NCBI GenBank assembly: GCA_039026915.1
Contig: JBCCLJ010000051.1
Location: 1 to 34,920 of the forward strand
Length of the DNA stretch: 34,920 bases
Direction of reading: 5' to 3'
DNA from: JBCCLJ01 sp039026915
GTDB lineage: Bacteria > Acidobacteriota > Thermoanaerobaculia > Multivoradales > Multivoraceae
In this document: positions 21,584 through 32,943 of the stretch, in pieces
How positions within the stretch are numbered: position 1 is the stretch's first letter
Layout of the letters: each line of letters begins with the position of its first letter
Position numbers and translations under genes: made by a program
The notes under the pieces: generated by a model
Seen by the model: the letters and a program-made list of their open reading frames with translations, nothing else
Told to the model about the DNA's origin: nothing
Database searches by the model: none

Positions 21584-24500
21584 ATGTTGGGACGTGCGGT
21601 GGCGAGCGTGCGTACAACGGGGCTCCCCTTCGCGGTCGCTGCCGCTCTGTCTGGAGTCGTGTTGGCCTCGACTCTCAGCGCGCAGCAGTACGTGACGCGG
21701 CAGTACGGCTTTGGTGACGGACTGACCAGCCCGATCGTTCGTTCCTTGGCCGAGGGACCCGATGGGAGAATCTGGGCGGCCCTGCGCACCGGAGTCTTCT
21801 GGAGCGACGGTAGCTCGTGGTATCAGCTGCAAGCCTCTCCAAACATGGCGACCCATATGGCGTTCGACGGGGATCAGCTGCTTGCCGGCTCGACCTACCG
21901 CCGTCTGGACATCCACCGCTACAGCTCGGGAGAGTGGACACGGCTCAACGAAGCGACCCGCACACGCCAGGCGATCTCCCTGGCCTCAGCTCGCATCGGT
22001 TCAGAGCGCTTTTGGCTCGCCGGCACGTTCGGCGGCGAGCTCTGGCGAATCGACTCGTCGGGTGAGCAGGAGCACATCGTTCTCCCCGAACTCACCGGGA
22101 GTCCTATTCTGGATGTCGACTACTGGCGTCAGAGCTGGTGGCTCAGCACCGGCGAAGCCCTGTGGAAGTACGAGGGCGGAGGATCGGAAAGCCTGACGAA
22201 GGTGCGCGACTCCGCAACCCTGGGTGTCGCGGTCGAAGGAGGCTCCGCCTTCTTTGTCGGCGTCGAAAGCTACGGGCGGCTCGAGCCGGGTGATGTGGCC
22301 CTTCCGCTGGGAGAGTCTCCAGTCTTCGGCGTCACGATCGGAAACCAGCTCGCCGCCGACGGGAACCGCGGACTCTGGTTGGGAAATCGCGAAGGTCTCT
22401 GGTGGTTGGGGAGCGACGGAGCGATCGAGAACGCGAGTTCGAAGCTGGATCTGGAAGGCAAGCAGGTCGAGTCGCTGCTCGTCGATTCCTTCGGAGCTCT
22501 GTGGGTTGGAACCGACGCCGGTCTCATTCGACTCATCTCGAGGCAGTTCAGCAACGTCTCCGCACGCGATGGCCTCGAGGAGAACGAAGTGACGGCCGTG
22601 CGTCCGCTGGACGACGGTCGTATCCTTCTGACGACCCCCCGCTTTCTCTACGTCATCGAAGGAAAGGACTTCGCAACCCTCGAGTCCTTCCGCGTACCGG
22701 GCGGGCCGGGGCTGCGCATCGCGGACGTCGAACGTTCGCCCGATGGCTCCATCTGGGTGGCCGGCGGCGCCGGCACGCTGTTTCGCTTCACCCCGAGGGG
22801 ACTCTGGGTGACGCACTCGTTCGACCACGATGTTCTTTCCGTGCGCTACGCAGGGGGCCAGCTCTGGGTCGGCACGAGCTCCGCCTTCTACCTCTGGGAC
22901 GGTCAGGGATTCGAAGAGATCGAGACGGTGCCTGAGACTGGCTTCCGTCCGGCGGAGAGTAGAACCGGCGTGCGCGTCATTCAGAAGACTGCGGGTGGAG
23001 ATCTCCTGCTTTCGACCCTGGGCGCGGGGCTCGTTCGCTTCGATCCCGAGAAGAAAGTTCCGCTGCGTCAGTGGCTGTCCTCCGATCCCAGCCCGGCCGG
23101 CTTCTGGGCCGCCGTCGAGCGGGCCGACGGCACGGTCGTCGTCTGCGCCACCGGCGGCCTCCTGCAGGGGCGAGACGGGAAACTGGAGCGGGTCGACTGG
23201 TTTCCGCAGTCGACTTCTTTTTCCATCTTCGAAGACGATCGTCAGGATCTCTGGATCGGGGCTGTGGACGGCCTCTATCGTTGGGACGGCGAGTCGCTCG
23301 AGAGCTTCGACGTGCTCAACGGCTTGGCGTCCCACGAGCTGAACCGCAACGCTCTCGTGCAGATCGACAACGAGCTGTGGATCGGCGGAGATCGTGGCCT
23401 TTCACTTCTCGATCTCGATCACGACACGCCGAAAGCCGGCGTGAAGTTCGTCTTCGATCAGCTCAGTGCGGACGGCGTCTCGAGAGCGTTGACCGGCACC
23501 GAGGACATTCGCCTTCCTTCGACGTCGGCACGCATCTCCTTCAGCGCATTCGGTTCCTCGCCGCCGGAGAGTCTCGAGATCTCTCACCGCCTCGAGGGAC
23601 TGAAGAACACATGGTCGGAGCCCTACCCTCTGCGGACTCGATGGATGGAGTTCTCACTGCTGCCACCGGGACGCTACCGCCTGGCTCTGCGCGGCCGATC
23701 GGTGGGCTCGGAGTGGTCCGAGGCCGCCATGAGCCCTTGGTTCGTGGTGCCGCGAGCCTGGTGGCAGAGCCGCCTCTTCTGGCTTGCGTCAGCGGCTTCT
23801 CTCTTTCTCTTCGTTGCTTTGGGTATCAGCTTCTGGATGCAGCGTCGCTACGCCCGCCTTCTCGAGGCCGAGCTCGATGAACGATGGACCGAGCTGAAGG
23901 CTTCGGAGCAGCGCTGGGGACAGGTGTTGCAAGGCATCGCCGAAGGCGTCGTCGCGGTCTCGGAAGATGGGCGCCTCCAGGCGGTGAACCCGGCGGCAGC
24001 CATGTTGCTGGAGATCGACGAGGAGCGCGCACTCGGTAGGCTCTTCGAAGATCTTGCACCGAGCTGGCTCGCCCAGCTCAGCCCGCTGCCCGGGGAGAGC
24101 CATCGTGAGATCACCGCGACCTTCGAAAGGGAAGGTGCGGAGCGCGAAATCGACATCGCGATGCGGCGAATCGCGTCCGGCGGAGCGCACGCTCTGTCCG
24201 GCGGTGCGGTCTGGATCCTTCGCGACGTCACCGAGCGCAGTCGCCTCCAAGAGCAGCAGAAGCAGGTCGAACGGCTCGAGTCACTGGGGCTCCTCGCCGG
24301 CGGCATCGCTCACGACTTCAACAACCTGCTGACCGTCGTCTCCGCGAATCTCTCGCTCGTCGGCATGGACTCTCCGCCCGAGTGCGAGCCTCTCGTCGAT
24401 GAGGCGGACCGAGCAATCGACCGGGCGCGCGATCTGACGAGGCAGCTCCTCACGTTCTCGCGAGGCGGTGAGCCCGTGCGCAAGATGGTCGACCCGGCGT

Positions 24501-25417
24501 CGATCCTCCTCGATGCTGCGACGCTGGCGCTGAGCGGTACGGGAGTGGCGCTCGACCGTCGGGGCATCCGGCCGATTCCGATCTGCAGCCTCGATCGAGG
24601 GCAGATCCACCAGGTCTTCAACAACCTCGTCCTCAATGCCGCGGAGTCGATGAAGGGCAAGGGCACCGTGCGCATCGGATGCGGCGTCGCCGGCGACCGA
24701 GCCGTGCAGCTCTGGGTCGAGGACGAGGGACCCGGTATGGACCCCTCCGTTCTGTCGCGGATCTTCGATCCCTACTTTTCGACGAAGAAGCGCGGAAGCG
24801 GCCTCGGGTTGACGACCGCCTTCTCCATCGCTGCTCGCCACGGTGGTTCGCTCAGCGTCCGCTCGACGCTGGGAGAGGGCACGCGCTTCACGGTCGAGCT
24901 GCCGGTGGGCGAGGGAAGCATGGAGGAAGGCACTCAAGAGCTCACCACGCCCGAGCTGCGTGGCGGCCGGATCCTCTTGATGGACGACGAAGCTCCGATT
25001 CGCGAGGTCATGCGGAGGATTCTCGAGCGACATGGCTACGAGGTCGAGGTGGCTGCCAACGGCAGCCGAGCGATCGAACGCTGCAAGCAGGCAGCCACAG
25101 CCGATCGGCCTTACGACCTGGCGATTCTCGATCTCACGGTACCGGGCGGCATGGGGGGTGCGGAGACCTGTCGCGAGCTGCGGCGGAGGTTTCCCCGCCT
25201 GCCCGCGATCGTCTCATCGGGCTACGCCGACCTTCCGGTCATGAGCCAGCACCGCGAGTACGGCTTCGTCGACGTCCTTCCGAAGCCCTTCAGTGCCGAC
25301 GAGCTCCTCCGCAAGGTCGGACGCGCTCTCGCGTCTTCGGTGCCGATCGTCGAGGGCCGTGACGAGCTGCCGGTGTCGCCGGTCTGGAGCGGACAGGGTG
25401 ATCGACAGCTGAACTGA
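21584..25417 (+). CDS. Hybrid sensor histidine kinase with Reg_prop beta-propeller sensor
   Basis: This 1277-residue protein carries a signal peptide (MLGRAVASVRTTGLPFAVAAALSGV...LSAQQ) and then two-component-regulator propeller repeats. These start with YGFGDGLTSPIVRSLAEGPD and continue to about residue 620. A Y_Y_Y domain (about 660-725) and a transmembrane helix (about 731-753) follow. Inside the cell come a PAS domain, a HisKA box with phospho-acceptor H910 (AGGIAHDFNNLLT), an HATPase domain (VEDEGPGM, GSGLGLTTAF) and a receiver with D1183 (LAILDLTVPG). There is no DNA-binding output, unlike Bacteroides hybrid regulators, so a separate regulator must receive the phosphoryl group. Starts at 21521 (GTG) or 21539 (ATG) are alternatives; none has a ribosome site. 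Confidence 0.92.
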   Translation: MLGRAVASVRTTGLPFAVAAALSGVVLASTLSAQQYVTRQYGFGDGLTSPIVRSLAEGPDGRIWAALRTGVFWSDGSSWYQLQASPNMATHMAFDGDQLLAGSTYRRLDIHRYSSGEWTRLNEATRTRQAISLASARIGSERFWLAGTFGGELWRIDSSGEQEHIVLPELTGSPILDVDYWRQSWWLSTGEALWKYEGGGSESLTKVRDSATLGVAVEGGSAFFVGVESYGRLEPGDVALPLGESPVFGVTIGNQLAADGNRGLWLGNREGLWWLGSDGAIENASSKLDLEGKQVESLLVDSFGALWVGTDAGLIRLISRQFSNVSARDGLEENEVTAVRPLDDGRILLTTPRFLYVIEGKDFATLESFRVPGGPGLRIADVERSPDGSIWVAGGAGTLFRFTPRGLWVTHSFDHDVLSVRYAGGQLWVGTSSAFYLWDGQGFEEIETVPETGFRPAESRTGVRVIQKTAGGDLLLSTLGAGLVRFDPEKKVPLRQWLSSDPSPAGFWAAVERADGTVVVCATGGLLQGRDGKLERVDWFPQSTSFSIFEDDRQDLWIGAVDGLYRWDGESLESFDVLNGLASHELNRNALVQIDNELWIGGDRGLSLLDLDHDTPKAGVKFVFDQLSADGVSRALTGTEDIRLPSTSARISFSAFGSSPPESLEISHRLEGLKNTWSEPYPLRTRWMEFSLLPPGRYRLALRGRSVGSEWSEAAMSPWFVVPRAWWQSRLFWLASAASLFLFVALGISFWMQRRYARLLEAELDERWTELKASEQRWGQVLQGIAEGVVAVSEDGRLQAVNPAAAMLLEIDEERALGRLFEDLAPSWLAQLSPLPGESHREITATFEREGAEREIDIAMRRIASGGAHALSGGAVWILRDVTERSRLQEQQKQVERLESLGLLAGGIAHDFNNLLTVVSANLSLVGMDSPPECEPLVDEADRAIDRARDLTRQLLTFSRGGEPVRKMVDPASILLDAATLALSGTGVALDRRGIRPIPICSLDRGQIHQVFNNLVLNAAESMKGKGTVRIGCGVAGDRAVQLWVEDEGPGMDPSVLSRIFDPYFSTKKRGSGLGLTTAFSIAARHGGSLSVRSTLGEGTRFTVELPVGEGSMEEGTQELTTPELRGGRILLMDDEAPIREVMRRILERHGYEVEVAANGSRAIERCKQAATADRPYDLAILDLTVPGGMGGAETCRELRRRFPRLPAIVSSGYADLPVMSQHREYGFVDVLPKPFSADELLRKVGRALASSVPIVEGRDELPVSPVWSGQGDRQLN

Positions 25418-25450
25418 TCGATCGGTGCGTTGGGTGCGAGTTCGGGTGAC

Positions 25451-25467
25451 CGATCACTCGGTGATCG
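25451..25467. repeat. Inverted repeat between kinase and peptidase genes
   Basis: CGATCAC (25451-25457) and GTGATCG (25461-25467) form a perfect dyad with a TCG spacer. It lies 34 nt after the kinase stop and 87 nt before the peptidase start. It could be an operator or a weak terminator; no T-run follows. Confidence 0.35.
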
Positions 25468-25553
25468 CGAGTGAACTGGACGAGCGATCTGGGGTACCGT
25501 CGACGGGCCGCACGCCGGTGCGCACGAACGCATCGACGTCTCCAGGAGCTCTC

Positions 25554-28217
<2,664 letters not shown>

Positions 28218-28263
28218 GGCAGGCCGTCACGGGTTTCACGGCTTCGCTGGTTTCCTCCGTCCC

Positions 28264-28551
28264 TCAGCGGCTTCGCGGCTTGCGGTTCGACGAGCGGTAA
28301 CCGGGCGGTCGCTTGGCGACCCAGCGCACGAAGCGAGCGATCTCGGGGTGTCCTCGCAGGGCCTCGATCGTGGCGTAGCTGCGCGCCAGCTCGGCTTCGG
28401 TCAACACGCTGTGGATCTTGCCGTGACAGATGGCGTGCAGAAGTACGGTCGGGCCGCGCTTGCCGCCCTTGAGCTTCGGGACCAGGTGGTGCTTCGTGCC
28501 GGCCCCTCGGGGAATCGGCCGGTTGCAGAGCGGGCAGAGCTCGTCGCTCAC
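28264..28551 (-). CDS. Small HNH endonuclease-like protein
   Basis: This 95-residue protein carries a zinc-stabilised HNH motif: C6-P-L-C9 and C42 as probable structural ligands, H21-H22 in TKHHLVPKLKGG as the first metal-binding/catalytic histidines, and H39, H43 and H47 in the later part (LLHAICHGKIHS). A helical tail (TEAELARSYATIEALRGHPEIARFVRWV) resembles small bacterial HNH proteins of unknown role. The GTG at 28551 overlaps the GluQRS stop by 4 nt (GTGA), so it is translated together with a tRNA-modifying enzyme. It is not associated with any phage or intron signal. DNA or RNA cleavage is plausible, but the target is unknown. Confidence 0.85.
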   Translation of the reverse strand: MSDELCPLCNRPIPRGAGTKHHLVPKLKGGKRGPTVLLHAICHGKIHSVLTEAELARSYATIEALRGHPEIARFVRWVAKRPPGYRSSNRKPRSR

Positions 28552-29585
28552 TTCTCTTCACTCGCTCTTCGCTCCAGCGGTCGCAGCAGGCCTTCGAGCC
28601 TGTCGGCCTCTCGCAGTCGTCGAGCGAGATCGGGCGCGACGACGATGGCGCGAGAGTCCAAACGGTGCCATGCGAAGTACGGCGTGACGTCTTTGGCGCA
28701 GCGGGGAGCGGGGTTCGATGTCAGACCGAGCGAGTGGGCGAGCAGTCCGACGATGGCTTCGGGTCTCACCCCGGCATGACGCAGGCTGGCGAGCGTCGTC
28801 GACCCGTCGCGCTTGCTGAGCTTCTCCCCGCCTTCGGTGAGCAGCAGAGGAACGTGGGCGTATCTCGGAGTCGCCACGCCGAGCGCTCTCTGCAGGACGA
28901 TCTGACGAGCCGTCGAGTCGAGCAGGTCCGCACCGCGAACGACTTGATCCACCTGCATCGCAGCGTCGTCGACCACCACCGCGAGCTGGTAGGCCCAGAC
29001 GCCATCGCGGCGCCTCAGAACGAAGTCACCGACGGCGCGATGAACGTCCTCTTCCTGCGCGCCGTAGATCGCATCGGTCCAGGCCACCCGGCCGGGGGCG
29101 ACACGGAACCGGACAGCGGCGCTCGACGGTTGCGAACCCTCGTCCGCGAGCGCCTCTTCGAGCCAGCCTGACTCGAGAGCCGTGGGGCGAAGCCTCGTCG
29201 GATAGGGACTCTGTGCCGGACCGTGCGGGGCCGACGCGATCGAAGCGAGTTCCTTGCGTGTTCGACGACAAGGAAAGAGCTGGCCGCGCGTCTCCAGCAG
29301 ACGAAGGGCGTCGCGGTAGAGGCCGTCACGCTCGGACTGGACGTACGGACCGAAGGGTCCTCCGCGGTCGGGGCCTTCCTCCCAATCGAGCCCGAGCCAG
29401 GCAAGGTCGCGCATCTGGCGCTCGGCGAGGCCCGACACGGCGCGCTGCTGGTCGATGTCCTCGACCCGCCAGAGAAAGTCGCCCTCTTCGCTCCGCGCAC
29501 CCCACCAGGCAACGAGCGCCGAGCGCGCGTTGCCGAGGTGGATCTCCCCGGTGGGGGACGGTGCGTAGCGCCCTCGTGTCGTCAT
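28548..29585 (-). CDS. gluQ: Glutamyl-Q tRNA(Asp) synthetase
   Basis: This 345-residue protein is the GluRS catalytic half without an anticodon-binding domain, the hallmark of GluQRS (YadB). That enzyme glutamylates queuosine in tRNA(Asp). HIGH-type motif H16-L-G-N19 in YAPSPTGEIHLGNARS and KMSKS-type K255-L-S-K-R259 are intact, as are FLWRVEDID and VVRGADLLDST. The zinc site is degraded: C106 is kept, but the second cysteine is R108. After Y128 (SPYPTRLRP) the last ligand is L132 instead of cysteine, so a zinc-free variant is predicted. The ATG at 29585 was chosen because it places the substrate motif at the usual distance. The gene lies between an ADOP permease and an HNH gene, overlapping the latter. 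Confidence 0.9.
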   Translation of the reverse strand: MTTRGRYAPSPTGEIHLGNARSALVAWWGARSEEGDFLWRVEDIDQQRAVSGLAERQMRDLAWLGLDWEEGPDRGGPFGPYVQSERDGLYRDALRLLETRGQLFPCRRTRKELASIASAPHGPAQSPYPTRLRPTALESGWLEEALADEGSQPSSAAVRFRVAPGRVAWTDAIYGAQEEDVHRAVGDFVLRRRDGVWAYQLAVVVDDAAMQVDQVVRGADLLDSTARQIVLQRALGVATPRYAHVPLLLTEGGEKLSKRDGSTTLASLRHAGVRPEAIVGLLAHSLGLTSNPAPRCAKDVTPYFAWHRLDSRAIVVAPDLARRLREADRLEGLLRPLERRASEEK

Positions 29586-29599
29586 GCCTCGAGCCTCGG

Positions 29600-29616
29600 T
29601 CGGTCCTTGCGACCGA
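29600..29616 (-). terminator. Hairpin between ADOP permease and gluQ
   Basis: TCGGTC (29600-29605) pairs with GACCGA (29611-29616) across a 5-nt loop. It sits in the 75-nt gap between the permease stop (29661) and the gluQ start. No T-run follows, so attenuation or a processing site is as likely as termination. Confidence 0.3.
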
Positions 29617-29660
29617 TAGTCTCGCATCCGCGACGACGCGCGCTCCTGCGAGCGCTGGTC

Positions 29661-32330
29661 TCAGCTGGAGCGCAGTGACGTCGACGGGTCGACCCGTGCC
29701 GTGCGCAGCGCTGGGATCACCGACGCGACGACCCCGGTCACCAGGATGATCGCGGCCATCGCGGCGAGCACAGACGGGTCGTTGGGCTCGATCTCGAAGA
29801 GCAGCGACGCCAGGGATCGAGACAGCGCCACAGAGGCCGCGAGACCGAGGACGCAACCCGCTCCGACGACGAGGATCGTGCCGCGCACGACCTGAGCGAT
29901 CAGTTGGTTGGGCGGTGCACCGAGAGCCATACGGATCCCGAGCTCCGTATGCCGCTCGGCCACCTGGAAGGCGACGACCGCCCAGATGCCTCCAGCGGCC
30001 AGGAGAAGGCCGATTGCCGCAAAGATCGTCATCAGCATCATCTGGAAGCGCTGCCGCGAGATCGAGGAGCGCAGCATCTCGACGAACGAGACGATGCGCA
30101 GCGGCATGTCTTTCGACAGCTCGCCGGCCGCGTCACGCAACGGCTCGGAGAGAGTCTCGGGGGCTCCTTGAGTGCGGAGGACGAGAGCCGACCACTTGGC
30201 CCGCACGGGACGCTGGCGCAGAGAGACGTACATCAACGAAGGAGAGGCTCGGGTCGCGCCGCGTTGTCGAACGTCGTCGACGACGCCGACAACGCGCAGC
30301 CAGGTCTCCCCATGCAGGTCCATTCCGGGCGGCCGAATGCGTTGCCCCAGAGCGCTCTTGTCGGGCCAGTAGCGCTGGGCCATCGCCTTGGAGATCACCG
30401 CGACGTGCTCCGACTGCGTCACGTCCGAAGGAGTAAAGGTGCGCCCTTCGAGCAGCGGCACCTGCAGCGTCTCGAAATAGTCCTCGCTGACCACGACGTA
30501 TCCGGCAACGCCAGCTTCGTCGTCGGGACGGTCGTCGAGGTAGACGGTCGTCGTCGCCAGTCCGGCAGCGGGCAACGTGCTGGCGAGAGCGACCTGCTCG
30601 ACGCCGGGCAGGGCCGCGACGTCGTCGAGGAAGCGATAGGCAAAGGCGCCGAGATCCTGCTCCGCCGCAAGCAACGGCTCGAGATCGGGTCCGTAGTCCG
30701 GTAGGGGGACCGGCAGCTCGGCCCACGCGGTGAGCACGCCCTCCGGCTCGAAGCCCAGTGGTGTCGTGACGATCTTGCGCACGCTCCCCAGCAGCAGGCC
30801 GGCACCGACGAGCAGGACGAGGGCCAGAGCGACCTCGGTTCCGATCAGCAGGTTCCAGAGACGGTGTTTACGTCCCGCGGTCGCCGATCCTGCGAGGGCG
30901 CTTCGCAAGGGCGCCCGAAGGATGCTCCAACCGGGAACGAGCCCGAGTGCGACACCTGCCAGGGTGGAGACGGCGAAAGTGAAGAACAGGACCCTGGGAT
31001 CGATCCCGACGTCTCCGAGCCTGGGGAGTCCTGGGGGCGCGGCCGCGAGAAGCAGGCGAACGAAGGTTGCCGCCAGAGCGGCTCCCGCCAGGCCCCCGAG
31101 GGCCGCGAGGACCAGGCTTTCGACGAGCAGCTGCTGCAGCAGTCCTCCCTGGCCCGCGCCGATGGCGGCGCGCACCGCCATCTCACGCTGCCTCGAGAAG
31201 GAGCGCGCCAGCAGAGAGCCGGCAAGGTTCGCGCAGGCGACGATGAGGAGCAGGCCGGCCGCCGCCAGCAGCAGCCAGAGAGGCCGCCTCGATCCGGCGA
31301 CGATTTCTTCGTGCCAGGGACGCACGGCGACGTCGACGGCGTCGTTCTCGCCTTCGTATTCGATGGCGAGTCGCTGGGCGATCGTCGTCATTTCGGCACC
31401 CGATGCTTCGAGCGCTGTCGAGAGCGACTCGCCCTGCGGCAGGCGAGCGACGACGCGATAGTTGTGCGCGGTCCGATGGCTGAAGTCCTCGACGCGTTCG
31501 TGCGCCATCCAGTACTGCGCGCCTTCGGGGAACTCCTCGCCGCTGGCCACGATCCCCACGACCTGGTAGGACTCTTCGTCCATCTGCAGGACCAGATCCT
31601 CGAGCGGAACGCCGCCGAAGGAGCCCTGCCAGAGCCCCTCGCTGAGCACGATGACCGGCGGCGCACCCAGCTGATGATCGTCCGGGCCCAGGAAGCGGCC
31701 TCGATGGGGGCCAATCCCCAGCGTCGTGAAGAAGCCGCGGCTCACGCTGGCGCCGCTCGCCGTGAGCGCGTCGAACTCACCGGTGATCGTTCCGCCGCGA
31801 TTGCCAAAGAGGGCCATCGACTCGAACGTGCTGGACTGCTCGCGCCAGTCGAGGAAGTTGTCGTGTCCGACGGCGATCTCGTTGCCGGCGTCGTTGATCT
31901 CCCAGAGCGCCACCAGACGCTCTGAATCGGGAAAGCCGAGGGGGCGCAGCAGGACGGCGTCGAGAACGCTGAAGACGGCCGTATTGGCACCGATTCCGAG
32001 CGCCAGCGTCAGAATCGCCGCGGCGGTGAAACCGGGCTCGTGCGCGAGTTTGCGGAAGGCGAAGCGAAGGTCCTGAAAGAGTCGGGTCATCTGCCATCCT
32101 CGGTGTTTGGCGCGCCGAGCGGCGCGCGTCTGTCGGCGGCTCTGCGCCGAGATCGTCTTGCGATTGCCGAAGAGGCGCGCGGCTTCCTCACGAGCGTCCT
32201 CAGGCGACATCCCCTGCACCTCGAGCTCGCGCTGCCGCATCTCCAGGTGAAAGGTGATCTCGTCGTCGACGTCGCGGCCCAGCGGGCGCTCGACGTTACG
32301 GCCGAGCCGCTTGACGAAGCGGTCGGTCAT
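29661..32330 (-). CDS. ADOP-type ABC transporter permease (second copy)
   Basis: This 889-residue permease has the same architecture as the first copy. A soluble N-terminus (TFHLEMRQRELEVQGMSPEDAREEAARLFG) is followed by a first helix with the hallmark ALGIGANTAVFSVLDAVLLRPL. Next are a MacB-like periplasmic domain, an FtsX core (VACANLAGSLLARSFSRQREMAVRAAIGAG), a second periplasmic domain, and an FtsX core (VVAFQVAERHTELGIRMALGA) ending RTARVDPSTSLRSS. The ATG at 32330 lies 16 nt after the PadR stop. The copy is diverged from the permease at 1627-4254 in its periplasmic parts, so the pairs are paralogous rather than recent duplicates. No ATPase is adjacent. Control by the co-transcribed PadR is expected; the transported molecule is unknown. 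Confidence 0.92.
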   Translation of the reverse strand: MTDRFVKRLGRNVERPLGRDVDDEITFHLEMRQRELEVQGMSPEDAREEAARLFGNRKTISAQSRRQTRAARRAKHRGWQMTRLFQDLRFAFRKLAHEPGFTAAAILTLALGIGANTAVFSVLDAVLLRPLGFPDSERLVALWEINDAGNEIAVGHDNFLDWREQSSTFESMALFGNRGGTITGEFDALTASGASVSRGFFTTLGIGPHRGRFLGPDDHQLGAPPVIVLSEGLWQGSFGGVPLEDLVLQMDEESYQVVGIVASGEEFPEGAQYWMAHERVEDFSHRTAHNYRVVARLPQGESLSTALEASGAEMTTIAQRLAIEYEGENDAVDVAVRPWHEEIVAGSRRPLWLLLAAAGLLLIVACANLAGSLLARSFSRQREMAVRAAIGAGQGGLLQQLLVESLVLAALGGLAGAALAATFVRLLLAAAPPGLPRLGDVGIDPRVLFFTFAVSTLAGVALGLVPGWSILRAPLRSALAGSATAGRKHRLWNLLIGTEVALALVLLVGAGLLLGSVRKIVTTPLGFEPEGVLTAWAELPVPLPDYGPDLEPLLAAEQDLGAFAYRFLDDVAALPGVEQVALASTLPAAGLATTTVYLDDRPDDEAGVAGYVVVSEDYFETLQVPLLEGRTFTPSDVTQSEHVAVISKAMAQRYWPDKSALGQRIRPPGMDLHGETWLRVVGVVDDVRQRGATRASPSLMYVSLRQRPVRAKWSALVLRTQGAPETLSEPLRDAAGELSKDMPLRIVSFVEMLRSSISRQRFQMMLMTIFAAIGLLLAAGGIWAVVAFQVAERHTELGIRMALGAPPNQLIAQVVRGTILVVGAGCVLGLAASVALSRSLASLLFEIEPNDPSVLAAMAAIILVTGVVASVIPALRTARVDPSTSLRSS

Positions 32331-32346
32331 CGCGCGGATCCTTCGG

Positions 32347-32706
32347 TCACGGAGCGCCGAGCGCCAGCGGTGGCTCGGCCTCGAAGAGGACGCGGCGCAT
32401 CGCCTCGACGTAGCGCTCCCACTGCGCCAGCTCCCGCTCGAGGTGGGCTCGGCCGGTGTCCGTGAGCTCGTAGAACTTGGCATCGCGCCCGGTGTCGGTA
32501 GCGTCCCACCAGGATTCGAGCAGGCCTTTTTTTTCGAGCCTGCGCAGCGCCGGGTAGAGCGCGCCCTCCTCGATCTGCAGGGCATCTCGGGAGGACTCCC
32601 GAATGAAGCGAGAGACGGCGTAGCCGTGAAGGGCGCCGTGACTCAGGGTGCGGAGGACCAGAAGATCGAGAGTGCCACGCAGAAGGTTCATCGAGGGCGC
32701 TGACAT
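32347..32706 (-). CDS. PadR family transcriptional regulator (second copy)
   Basis: This 119-residue PadR-type repressor opens with MSAPSMNLLRGTLDLLVLRTL, continues LHGYAVSRFIRESSRDALQIEEGALYPALRRLEKKGLLESWW, and ends with the wing KFYELTDTGRAHLERE and a short dimerisation helix. The ATG at 32706 has an ideal AAGGAG ribosome site with 8-nt spacing; an upstream in-frame ATG would add Arg/Ser-rich sequence. It heads the operon with the second ADOP permease. Fifty-five bases upstream lies a perfect 14-bp palindrome overlapping a TAAGAT -10-like element, a convincing candidate for autorepression. The ligand that releases it is unknown. Confidence 0.92.
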   Translation of the reverse strand: MSAPSMNLLRGTLDLLVLRTLSHGALHGYAVSRFIRESSRDALQIEEGALYPALRRLEKKGLLESWWDATDTGRDAKFYELTDTGRAHLERELAQWERYVEAMRRVLFEAEPPLALGAP

Positions 32707-32759
32707 GAAGACGTCTCCTTCGGTCGGCGGAGCAGTCGAGCTCGGCCGCATACCTAAAA

Positions 32760-32774
32760 ATCTTATGCATAAGA
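32760..32774 (-). promoter_or_regulatory. 14-bp palindrome TCTTATGCATAAGA over a -10 element: candidate PadR operator
   Basis: Positions 32761-32774 read TCTTATGCATAAGA, identical to their reverse complement. The run is AT-rich in GC-rich surroundings. On the minus strand, TAAGAT (32765-32760) matches a -10 hexamer, so a bound repressor would block the promoter of the PadR-ADOP operon. It could also influence the divergent VOC gene. The binding protein is inferred from position. Confidence 0.6.
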
Positions 32775-32943
32775 CTCTACTACGTCGCCGAGTCACCAGA
32801 GTTCTGGACCGCGGGACTTCTGCGCGCCGAGAGTCCATCGGACCGTGTCGATGCTGCCTGAACCTCTGTAGGCTCTGCGTTCGGCGGTCTGTTCTCCTCG
32901 GGTGAGGTTTCGCGGGACGTCTTCATCGATCACGGAGCGAGCA

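Noticed and set aside
28264..28551. Homing endonuclease in a group I intron or intein
   Set aside because: The HNH gene simply follows gluQ by a 4-nt overlap; the gluQ sequence is uninterrupted.
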